64,000 nt of DNA, taken from Acidobacteriota bacterium. GTDB lineage: Bacteria > Acidobacteriota > Terriglobia > Bryobacterales > Bryobacteraceae. Every line of letters starts with the position of its first letter. Position 1 is the first letter of the stretch. The stretch is from contig JAFDVS010000061.1 in NCBI GenBank assembly GCA_018268935.1, forward strand, positions 86,900 to 150,899, in the 5' to 3' direction. The position numbers and the translations under genes were made by a program. Below the pieces are notes generated by a model that did not search any database, was not told the DNA's origin, and saw nothing but the letters and a program-made list of their open reading frames with translations. Positions 57,701-64,000 of this stretch are shown piece by piece.

Positions 57701-60700
57701 GTTGTTCCAGAGCACGACTGCGCCGTTCTGGAAGTTCTGGCCGGTGAGGGTGAGCGGGAAGGACGCCTGGCCGGTGATGGTGGTGTTGGGATTGAGCGCA
57801 GTGAGAATGGGCGCGGGTGTGACCGTTGCCGCCACCTGGAAGGGAAGTGCGTTCGAAGTGAGTGTGTCGGGATTGCGGACGTCGATGCTGGCCGTAGTGA
57901 CGGTGGTGAGGAGGCTGGCAGGGACTTGCGCAGTGAGCGATTGCGCGGACTGGAATGTGGTGGTGAGGCTGGTTCCGTTGAAGCGGGCGACGGCTCCGGT
58001 TTGGAAATTGTTACCGGCGAGGGTGAGGGTGAAGGCGGCGGCGCCTTGCTGCACGGTGGTGGGATTGAGCGAAGTGAGCGAAGGCGCGGGCGTTGTGCCG
58101 GTGACGGAGAAATTGGATGGGGCGGAGACCTGGGTATCGGGGTTGCGAACGATGACCGGGAAGTTGCCGGTGGTGGTGAGTTGGGTGGCGGGGATCGAGG
58201 CGGTGAGCGTGTTGGCGTCGACGAATGTGGTGGGCGTGAGGTCAGTGCCGTTGAACTGGATGATGGCGCCGGTGACGAAGTTGGCGCCTTTGACGGTGAG
58301 GGAGACGGCGGCGCTGCCGGATTGAACGGTGTTGGGAGAGAGCGATGTGATTTGCGGGGCCGAGGGGCCGAGGATCGTAATGTTGCGCGGGCCGGAGGTA
58401 TGTTCGTTGGGATTGCGGACGCGCAGTTCGGCGGTGCCGGGATCGCGGAGAAGCGTGGCGGGGATGGTGACGAAGAGGCGTGTGGCGTTAAAGAATGCGG
58501 TGGTGACGGGCTGTCCGTTCCAGAGGGCGACGGCCTGTGTTTCGAAGTTGGCGCCATCGACGGTGAAGACGGTTTGTGGGCTGCCCGCGGAGACGCTCGG
58601 TGGAGTGATGGAAGTGATGGATGGGGTGGAGCCGTTGATGGTGAAGTTGAGAGTGTTGGAGACAACGCCTTGCGGGGAACGCGCGGTGACGGGGATGACT
58701 CCAGCGCTCAGCAACTGGCCCGCGCTGATGTTGACGCGCATGGAGGTGAGCGAATCCACGAAGGTGTTATTGATGGGGACGCCATCCCATTCGATGCGGG
58801 TGTTGGGCTGGAAGTTGGCGCCGGTGACGGTGAGGGTGAACCCGGCCGAGCCGCTGTTGACGTTGTTCGGGGTGAGGGTTTGGAGGACGGGAGCGGGGCT
58901 TTGGATGGTGAGTACGGCGATGTTGGAGAGTTGATTATCGGAGTTGCGGAGTTGGATGTTGGCGGTGCCAGGATTGGCGATGAGCGTGGCTGGGATCTGG
59001 GAAGTGATCTGGTTGCCGTTGATGCTGGCGGTGATGGGGACGCCGTTCCAGAGCAATACCGGATCGAAGAGGAAATTGCCGTTGACGGTGAGGAGGAAAG
59101 TGGGGCCACCGGCGAAGACAGAAGTGGGATTGATGCTGATGATTTGCGGGGCGAAGCTGGTTCCGGTGATGGTGATCTGATACTGACCGATGAGGACGAT
59201 GGGACCACCGCCGAATTCGGGATTAGTGTCTGTGGCGGCGACCTCGAAGGTGAATGTGCCGTTGAGGGTGGGGATACCGGAGATGACGCCAGCGGAGGAC
59301 ATGGTGAGGCCTGCCGGAAGCGTGCCGTTGACGATGGAGTAAGTGACGGGGTTGATGCCGCCGGTAGCGGTGATGGAGGTGCTATATGAGACGCCGGTAG
59401 CGCCAGGCGGGAGCGGCGAGGAGGTGAGGAAGGTTTGTGTGCCGGAGGAATCGGAGATGTTAAAGATCCACTCGGTGGCGACAGAGGTATCGCGGCCGTC
59501 CATCAGCATGACGCTCATGGCGTAGAAACCGGGGGTGGTGGGGACCCCGGAGAGTGTGCCATCCGAGGCGAGGGTGAGTCCCGGGGGCACGGTTCCGCCG
59601 GTTACCGACCAGAAGTAGGGGTGGCCTCCGCCGTTGCTGAAGCAGTTGGGGTTGCAGATTGCGTCGTGGAAATAGTAGCGGACGCCGACGACGCCGTTGG
59701 GCGGGCCGGAGGAGAGGAATTGCAGGCCTGGCGTGGGGTCGACAATCGCGGTGACGGTGCGCGAGGCAACCTGTCCATCGGCGGAGCGGACCTCGACGGT
59801 GAAGGTGGAGGAGCTTGTGACATCCGGCGTGCCGGCGACGGCGAGGCCAGACGGTGTGATGTCGAACCCGCGGGGCCATGTGCCGGCGATGAGTTCGATA
59901 GGGCCTACGGGAGTGCCGTTGGCGATGCCGGTGTCGGTGCTGAGGAGCGTGGAGAACTGGAAATTGGGGACATTGATGGTAGGGGGGCCGGTCCAGGTGA
60001 ATGGGGTGGTGACGATGCGGAGGGTGAAATTTTTGGTGAAGCTTCCTCCGACGACATTGCGGTTGACTGTGAAGTTGAAGGTTCCCGCAGTGGTCGGTAT
60101 GCCGGAAAGGATGCCTGCGGTATTGAGTGTGAGGCCTGGGGGGAGTGAGCCTCCGGAAATCGTCCAGGTGTCTGCGGGGATGGGCTGGTCGTCGTCGATG
60201 GTGAATTCTTTGGAATAGGAGACGCCGACGGCGCCAACGGGGAGTGGGTTGGAGGTGGTGATGGTTGGGGTGGTGGGGTGGGGGAAAGAGAACGTGTAGT
60301 TGCGGCTGGCGCTGGCGCCGGTGGCGTCAGTGGCGGCGATGAGGACGTTGAAGGTGGGGAGGCCGGAGTTGATGACGGGTCCGATGCCGCGGACTTTGCC
60401 GCCGCTGGTGAGGGTCATGCCGCCGACGGAGCCATTGCCGACGACGGAGAAAGTGACGGGGTGGATGCCGCCGGTGTAGGGAATCTGGAACTCGTAGTCT
60501 GCTCCGGGAATGCCCGCGGGGGGAATGACGGTGGGTAGATCGAGGGGCGGCGTGGAGACAACGATGCTGAGGCCGGCTCCGGCGACGCGGTTTTCGGCAT
60601 CGGTGACGGTGAGTGCGAGAGTGGCGGAACCGGAACCGCGCGGTGTGCCCTGGATACGGCCGATGGAGGTGTTCGATTTATCGAAGTAGAGGCCGGCGGG

Positions 60701-61165
60701 AGGGCTCTGGGCCGCGATGGAATAGCGATAGGGCGGGGTTCCGCCGGAAGCCTGGAATGTGGTCTCGCCGTATTGCCCGCGGATGAAGTTGGCGGGAGAG
60801 GGGGCACTGAGGGTAAGTGCGGTGGAGGCGACGTTGATGGAGAATTGCTCGCGGGTGTAGGTGGGGCCGAGGGTGCCGCCTGCGCTGATGGCATCGACGG
60901 TGAAGGTGAAGTTGCCGGGGGACGTTGGGATGCCGGAGAGAATGCCGGCGGAACTGAGATTGAGGCCGGGAGGTGCAGGTGTTACTTCAACAAAAGAGAT
61001 GGGAGGGATGCCGCCGCCGGTAACGAACTGGAAGCTGTAGGACTGGCCGATGGTTGCGCCGGGGAGGCGGGCGTTGCTATTGATGCGGATCTGGCCCGAG
61101 GCAAGAGTAGAGCTGAGCATCAGGGCGAGAATGGACAGCAATAGAGATGGGAGACGTAACCGCAT
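54701..61165 (-). CDS. Giant secreted Ig-like/TIG repeat protein
   Basis: A 2154-residue exported protein, signal about residues 1-24, GAGG 5 nt before the ATG. By eye: seven putative-Ig (He_PIG) domains to residue 670, with the turn GTLPAGLTMSSAGVISGIP; nine IPT/TIG units of about 88 residues from 672 to 1470 (as in ITSLSPNTVQSGSAAVSLTVKGANF); five more He_PIG domains to 1930; and a C-terminal beta region. There is no anchor or sorting tail at the end (SAGESAARSLN), so it may be released or held by another protein. Adhesin or matrix role inferred. It follows the response regulator by 29 nt. Confidence 0.88.
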   Translation of the reverse strand: MRLRLPSLLLSILALMLSSTLASGQIRINSNARLPGATIGQSYSFQFVTGGGIPPISFVEVTPAPPGLNLSSAGILSGIPTSPGNFTFTVDAISAGGTLGPTYTREQFSINVASTALTLSAPSPANFIRGQYGETTFQASGGTPPYRYSIAAQSPPAGLYFDKSNTSIGRIQGTPRGSGSATLALTVTDAENRVAGAGLSIVVSTPPLDLPTVIPPAGIPGADYEFQIPYTGGIHPVTFSVVGNGSVGGMTLTSGGKVRGIGPVINSGLPTFNVLIAATDATGASASRNYTFSFPHPTTPTITTSNPLPVGAVGVSYSKEFTIDDDQPIPADTWTISGGSLPPGLTLNTAGILSGIPTTAGTFNFTVNRNVVGGSFTKNFTLRIVTTPFTWTGPPTINVPNFQFSTLLSTDTGIANGTPVGPIELIAGTWPRGFDITPSGLAVAGTPDVTSSSTFTVEVRSADGQVASRTVTAIVDPTPGLQFLSSGPPNGVVGVRYYFHDAICNPNCFSNGGGHPYFWSVTGGTVPPGLTLASDGTLSGVPTTPGFYAMSVMLMDGRDTSVATEWIFNISDSSGTQTFLTSSPLPPGATGVSYSTSITATGGINPVTYSIVNGTLPAGLTMSSAGVISGIPTLNGTFTFEVAATDTNPEFGGGPIVLIGQYQITITGTSFAPQIISINPTSVFAGGPTFLLTVNGNFLFDPVLLWNGVPITASINGNQITSQIPATLIANPGTANIQLRNSDNQLSNIAVLTIQSPAPVLQTLTPNNVNSGSAGFTLTVTGANFQPNTRIEWDGVPINNTFVDSLTSMRVNISAGQLLSAGVIPVTARSPQGVVSNTLNFTINGSTPSITSITPPSVSAGSPQTVFTVDGANFETQAVALWNGQPVTTAFFNATRLFVTIPATLLRDPGTAELRVRNPNEHTSGPRNITILGPSAPQITSLSPNTVQSGSAAVSLTVKGANFVTGAIIQFNGTDLTPTTFVDANTLTASIPATQLTTTGNFPVIVRNPDTQVSAPSNFSVTGTTPAPSLTSLNPTTVQQGAAAFTLTLAGNNFQTGAVARFNGTSLTTTFQSAQSLTAQVPASLLTTVTTASIDVRNPDTLTSNALPFQVAATVTPAPILTALNPNTTITGQASFPLTLTGQNFQNGAVVLWNNTPITPVSTSATQITVIVPAGFASFAGGALIQVRNPDGQLSGSLPLTIRQLVPLITSISPLAALLGTTEVTLTVTGQNFQPGATVLWNGITLPTSSPAQGTLIAQVTPASLLLVPGIASISVRNTDGQTSASRPFQIIAPPPAISQLDPPSTTVGTPGLQLTIRGSGFRPGTQARFNGSGLFTLVISVNEITATIPAQFLLTEQTAVIQVVTQDGVASNTANFQVLPSLTPEITQLTPSSAPVGSNNLQIGITGRNFISGAQAFWNGQPLATSFTSSTQLTATVPNTLLAATGVAGIAVRNPDGKTSTAVLFVVGDALRITSNATLPPGLTGNRYDFAFTASGGARPYRFRIVTGALPTGLTLADNGTVSGTPTRSGEIRFTIEVADGTNTTQQQQATIVIDNIDLDITSTSPLPPATTGQPYSHTLRANASSNVTLQWSIVEGTLPAGLTLNPRTGEISGIAEEAVVIPTGAERNATVPVDHRFRIQVAAPARNAFRKFFDLTVLPATGPLRIITPSPLPPGSQGRPYSQPIATAGGANPLTLTLTGTLPPGLQFDGFLIDGVPTQQGSFPFIITARDAQSAADTKSFLLTIGPATGPVITSGPLLPINTISRQLDFLVEATDGIRPFVWSIVSGELPPGVTFDPVTGRLSGIIQQVRTFRFNVRVTDANGAVDTRTLTIAATPTGEPLQIVTQSLPPASLGRAYTAPLEARGGLPPYRWTLVSGTLPAGLRLNGDRLEGTPTAATVANLNLRVTDAFGYTLTRDFLLRTAIDALPAVQITGLADSLNPGAQSGVGVALASTYPADITGRLVMEFAPDPPIAGIDPALQFSTGGRTADFRIPAGQTTAVFTGTPAVQTGTVAGVITFRLELNVAGQSAQPANRPDRTVRLNHLPPVISSATLERRANGFTITIIGFATTREMGELAADATPAAGRTLQTTRYVVPLTEVFRAWYNSPQSLPFGTQFTLTVPFDGDASAIQSLTIRLRNSAGESAARSLN

Positions 61166-61194
61166 GAGACCTCAAGATGATCTCACAGGATATC

Positions 61195-61827
61195 TCAGTC
61201 GATGAGGCGGTTGCGGAGAGCAAAGCGGACGAGTTCGCCGGTGGAATGGAGGTTGAGCTTTTCCATGACGCGGCCGCGGTGCGCTTCGACGGTATAGACG
61301 CTGAGGCCAAGGACGACGGCGATTTCCTTATTGGTTTTTCCTTCGGCGATGTGTTGCAGGACTTCGCGCTCGCGGGTGGTGAGGAGGTCGACGGGGTCAG
61401 TGACGTGTTTGCGGTAATCGTTGAGGACGGCGTCGGAGACGGCGGGGCTGAGGTAGCCCTCGCCTTTGCTGACGGAGCGGACGGCGCTGAGGAGATCGAT
61501 CTCCTGGGCATCTTTGAGGATATAGCCACGGGCGCCAGCGCGAAGGATCTCGCGGACGTAGACGGAATCGCGGTGCATGCTTAGGGCGAGGACGCGGGCT
61601 TTGGGGGAAACCTCACTGATGCGGCGGGTGGCTTCGATGCCGTTGAGTTCGGGCATGGAGACATCCATGACGACGACATCGGGCTGGAGGAATTTGGCGA
61701 GGTCGACGGCTTCCTGGCCGTTGGCGGCTTCTCCCACTACTTCGAAATCGGGTTGGGCGGCGAGGATAAACTGGAAGCCCTTGCGTACGACGGCGTGATC
61801 ATCAGCCAACAAAATGCGGATCTTCAT
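61195..61827 (-). CDS. NarL/FixJ-type response regulator
   Basis: A 210-residue regulator. Receiver domain: acidic pair D9-D10 (LLADDHAVV), phosphorylation site D55 (VVMDVSMPE), and the conserved Lys in GYILKDA. The C-terminal LuxR helix-turn-helix is LTTREREVLQHIAEGKTNKEIAVVLGLSVYTVEAHRGRVMEKLNLHS. It overlaps the histidine kinase end by 26 nt and is followed 29 nt later by the giant repeat protein, so it probably regulates that gene among others. Signal unknown. Confidence 0.94.
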   Translation of the reverse strand: MKIRILLADDHAVVRKGFQFILAAQPDFEVVGEAANGQEAVDLAKFLQPDVVVMDVSMPELNGIEATRRISEVSPKARVLALSMHRDSVYVREILRAGARGYILKDAQEIDLLSAVRSVSKGEGYLSPAVSDAVLNDYRKHVTDPVDLLTTREREVLQHIAEGKTNKEIAVVLGLSVYTVEAHRGRVMEKLNLHSTGELVRFALRNRLID

Positions 61828-63121
61828 GCGGAGTGGCCGTTTCTATTGTACGGGCGGGAGCCCATACTTCCAACTTGACGCCGCCGGAGGCACTTTTCGT
61901 TACCGAAAGTTCGCCGCCTGCCTGGCGGGCGCGGGCACGCATGCCGACGAGGCCGAGGCTGGTTTGCGCCAATTCGGGATCGGGTGGCATTCCTTTTCCG
62001 TTGTCTTCGATGGTGAGGTGGAGCTTGTTTTGGCGAACTTCAATGGCGATGTACACCTGGGTGGCTTCGGAATGGCGGGCGACGTTGGTGAGGGCTTCCT
62101 GAGCGATGCGAAAGTACTGCGTTTCGAGGTCATCGGCCATGCGCTGGTTCAGATTGGAGCGGTATTCGACTTCGACGCGGGTGTGGCTCATGAAGCGGTC
62201 ACTGAGCCAGCGCAGGCCGGCGTCGAGGCCGAAGTCATCGAGGATGACAGGGCGGAGGAGTTGTGAGAGTTCCCGGACGTTCTGGATGGTTTCATCGAGG
62301 AGGCTGACGCACTCTTTGCGGCGATGGCCAAAGTCTTCCAGCTTCACACCGACGAGAATGGCTCGCAAGCCGGCGAGGCTTTGGCCGAGTTCATCATGCA
62401 TTTCGTGGGAGAAACGGCGGGCGGTAGTTTCCTGGCTTTCGAGCATATGCCAGGAGACACGATGCAACTCATCGGCCTGCCACTGGAGTTGGCGGAGGAA
62501 CTGGTAGCTGGCGCGGACGGTAAGAAGGGCGCAGCCCATGGCTAGGACCAGGCAGGCGCCGAGCAGGTAAAGGGATTCGGAGTGGAGGCGGGCGGATTCC
62601 TGCTGGATGGCATCCTGGAGTCTACCGGCGCGGTCGGCTTCGCGTTTGACGGCTTCCACGGCGAGGCGTGAGAATTCCTCGCGAAAGCCGTGGAGCTGGG
62701 CGAGTTTTTCGAGGGAGACGCTGTCGGTTTCGGTGGCGGCGCGGACTTCGCGGGCGAAGTTGCGTGACACCTGGAGGAGAGGGCGGAGGCCCTTGACTTC
62801 ATCTGGGCCGGCGAGGGCTTCCATGTTCTGGAACTCGGCTTCGGCGGCATCCATTTCGGACCGGATACGGGCGGCGTCGGAGGGGTTGAGGGAGCGGAGG
62901 TAGTACATCTCCTTGCCGATGCGTTGTTGCACGACCATCAGGTTATTAGCGAGGCCCCAGGCGGAGATCTGCTGATTGACGAGTTCGACGGAGTTGGAGT
63001 GGATGGTTTGGGCGCGGTAGACGGAGAGGCCGGCGGCGGCGGCGAGGAGGAGGATGACGAGAGAGAAGCCGACACTAAGGATACGGACGAGGTATTGGTG
63101 ACGAAGCCCGACGTTGCGCAT
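61802..63121 (-). CDS. NarX-type sensor histidine kinase
   Basis: A 439-residue kinase. Two membrane helices (about 13-35 and 185-205) flank an extracytoplasmic helical region with ALAGPDEVKGLRPLLQ. The HisKA_3 phospho-acceptor is H242 in SHEMHDELGQSLAGLRAI, and the ATPase has EDNGKGMPPDP (G1 box) and TSLGLVGMRARARQAGG. It is a NarX/DegS-like kinase whose partner regulator overlaps its 3' end by 26 nt. No PAS or HAMP-like linker was obvious. The signal sensed is not readable. It diverges from the pyrophosphatase gene by 145 nt. Confidence 0.92.
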   Translation of the reverse strand: MRNVGLRHQYLVRILSVGFSLVILLLAAAAGLSVYRAQTIHSNSVELVNQQISAWGLANNLMVVQQRIGKEMYYLRSLNPSDAARIRSEMDAAEAEFQNMEALAGPDEVKGLRPLLQVSRNFAREVRAATETDSVSLEKLAQLHGFREEFSRLAVEAVKREADRAGRLQDAIQQESARLHSESLYLLGACLVLAMGCALLTVRASYQFLRQLQWQADELHRVSWHMLESQETTARRFSHEMHDELGQSLAGLRAILVGVKLEDFGHRRKECVSLLDETIQNVRELSQLLRPVILDDFGLDAGLRWLSDRFMSHTRVEVEYRSNLNQRMADDLETQYFRIAQEALTNVARHSEATQVYIAIEVRQNKLHLTIEDNGKGMPPDPELAQTSLGLVGMRARARQAGGELSVTKSASGGVKLEVWAPARTIETATPHEDPHFVG

Positions 63122-63266
63122 TGCTTTTCCCCAGTGTAGGCTTTTTGCAGATTGTGGTGTTTCCGGCTGGAAGGTATGATATTGCCGGGAGGGTTCCGGG
63201 CTTGGTATTATGAAGCGGCCTTAACCCTAGCGCTATCAAGGTCTTCTTTGGAGGAATGTCAGAACA

Positions 63267-64000
63267 ATGACTTCACACGTCGGTGTCCCGGTGCGGAAAG
63301 CAGCAACTTGGCTCTCCTCGACCGTGAGACACTTATCCCATTTTTATACAGTATTCATTTTGGCGATGTGTTTACTCGCCGCAGGCGTCACGCCACTGAG
63401 TGCGCAACACGCGGGTGGCGAGGCGAATTTGATTTTGCCCGATCTTTCCAAGGCTACGTTTTTGGGCGGGATTGACGGGCGCACGTTTTTGATGATCGGC
63501 CTGCTGGTCTGCGTGCTTGGGCTTGCGTTTGGATTGGTTATTTATAAGCAATTGCAGAACATGCCGGTGCATTCGTCGATGCTGGAAATCTCCGAGCTGA
63601 TTTACGAGACCTGCAAGACCTACCTCACGACGCAGGGACGGTTTTTGCTGATTCTGGAGGTTTTTATCGGCGTGATCATGATCTTCTACTTTGGAGTGCT
63701 GCAGCACATGGATGCCTTCAAAGTGGCGATCATTCTTTTCTTCAGCCTGGTGGGAATCGGCGGCAGCTATGCGGTGGCGTGGTTCGGCATCCGGGTGAAC
63801 ACGTTCGCGAATTCTCGGACGGCGTTCGCCAGTTTGCGCGGCATGCCGTTCCCCTGTTATGAGATTCCGCTGAAGGCGGGCATGAGCATCGGTATGCTGC
63901 TGATCTCAGTGGAACTGCTGCTGATGCTGATCATTTTGCTGTTCATCCCGGGCGATTATGCCGGGCCGTGTTTCATCGGCTTCGCGATTGGTGAATCGCT
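63267..64000 (+). CDS. hppA: Membrane-bound pyrophosphatase (HppA-like), N-terminal part (runs off right edge)
   Basis: The first 244 residues of an ion-pumping pyrophosphatase. A long N-terminus (MTSHVGVPVRKAATWLSS) precedes membrane segments TFLMIGLLVCVLGLAFGLVIY and FLLILEVFIGVIMIFYFGV, then NTFANSRTAFASLRGMPFPCYEIPLKAG and MSIGMLLISVELLLMLIIL, matching the family before the pyrophosphate site GDNAGD, which is beyond the window. The Na+ or H+ type cannot be decided from this part. GGAGG lies 12 nt before the ATG, and a short MSEQ-stop frame begins right after it. It splits PPi to pump ions. Confidence 0.9.
   Translation, partial: MTSHVGVPVRKAATWLSSTVRHLSHFYTVFILAMCLLAAGVTPLSAQHAGGEANLILPDLSKATFLGGIDGRTFLMIGLLVCVLGLAFGLVIYKQLQNMPVHSSMLEISELIYETCKTYLTTQGRFLLILEVFIGVIMIFYFGVLQHMDAFKVAIILFFSLVGIGGSYAVAWFGIRVNTFANSRTAFASLRGMPFPCYEIPLKAGMSIGMLLISVELLLMLIILLFIPGDYAGPCFIGFAIGES

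Noticed and set aside
56760..59150. Repeat region as DNA repeats or transposons
   Set aside because: These are divergent protein TIG domains, not nucleotide repeats.

Overview
The window looks like a chromosome segment of a GC-rich acidobacterium, most likely of the Bryobacter/Solibacter group (Bryobacterales). I infer this from protein families rather than a marker gene: no rRNA or tRNA is visible. The pointers are an ADOP-type permease paired with PadR regulators, a secreted protease with a Solibacter-type C-terminal domain, two Oar-like TonB-dependent receptors, two DUF1549/DUF1501 cytochrome-c modules, SBBP and Ig-like repeat proteins, and a PEP-CTERM protein.

Layout. 1-3.3 kb: start of an indolepyruvate ferredoxin oxidoreductase (runs off the left edge), a membrane acyltransferase, a small conserved protein and a MaoC hydratase. 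3.3-10.9 kb (+): DUF1549 protein, DUF1501 protein, PQQ-like propeller with EF-hands and an M3 peptidase. 10.9-22 kb: TonB receptor, FAD monooxygenase, a second DUF1549/DUF1501 pair on the minus strand, a 'SHGPVT/ARKH' family protein and a secreted trypsin-like protease. 22-27.5 kb: an Rpn-like nuclease with a 12-bp tandem repeat, a wrecked ADOP gene behind PadR, and an intact PadR-ADOP pair with twin palindromic operators. 28-33 kb: YnfA, then a secreted peptidase/propeller/CNA-B-like operon. 33-37.6 kb (+): a secreted helical protein, a Cys-rich miniprotein, a protein with an LPxTx sorting tail, a sortase and a GH15 hydrolase. 39-43.8 kb: second TonB receptor, then a molybdopterin oxidoreductase with a cytochrome b. 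43.9-50.5 kb: an island of four unusual genes (membrane PLD-like protein, nucleotidyltransferase, radical SAM/SPASM enzyme, small membrane protein) lying between a deleted copy and an intact copy of the same amidohydrolase. 50.5-54.5 kb: alpha/beta hydrolase, ComEA-like protein, an intergenic repeat cluster, a VapBC-type toxin-antitoxin pair, a broken DUF6161-like fragment and a PEP-CTERM protein. 54.7-63.1 kb: a 2154-residue Ig/TIG repeat protein downstream of a NarL/NarX-type two-component system in one apparent operon. 63.3-64 kb: start of a membrane pyrophosphatase.

Functionally the region is dominated by secreted and surface proteins. It carries two separate surface-sorting signals (an LPxTx tail beside a sortase, and a PEP-CTERM tail without a local exosortase). 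The most novel-looking parts are the 44.5-48.8 kb island flanked by near-identical direct copies and the sortase/substrate pair in a presumably diderm host.
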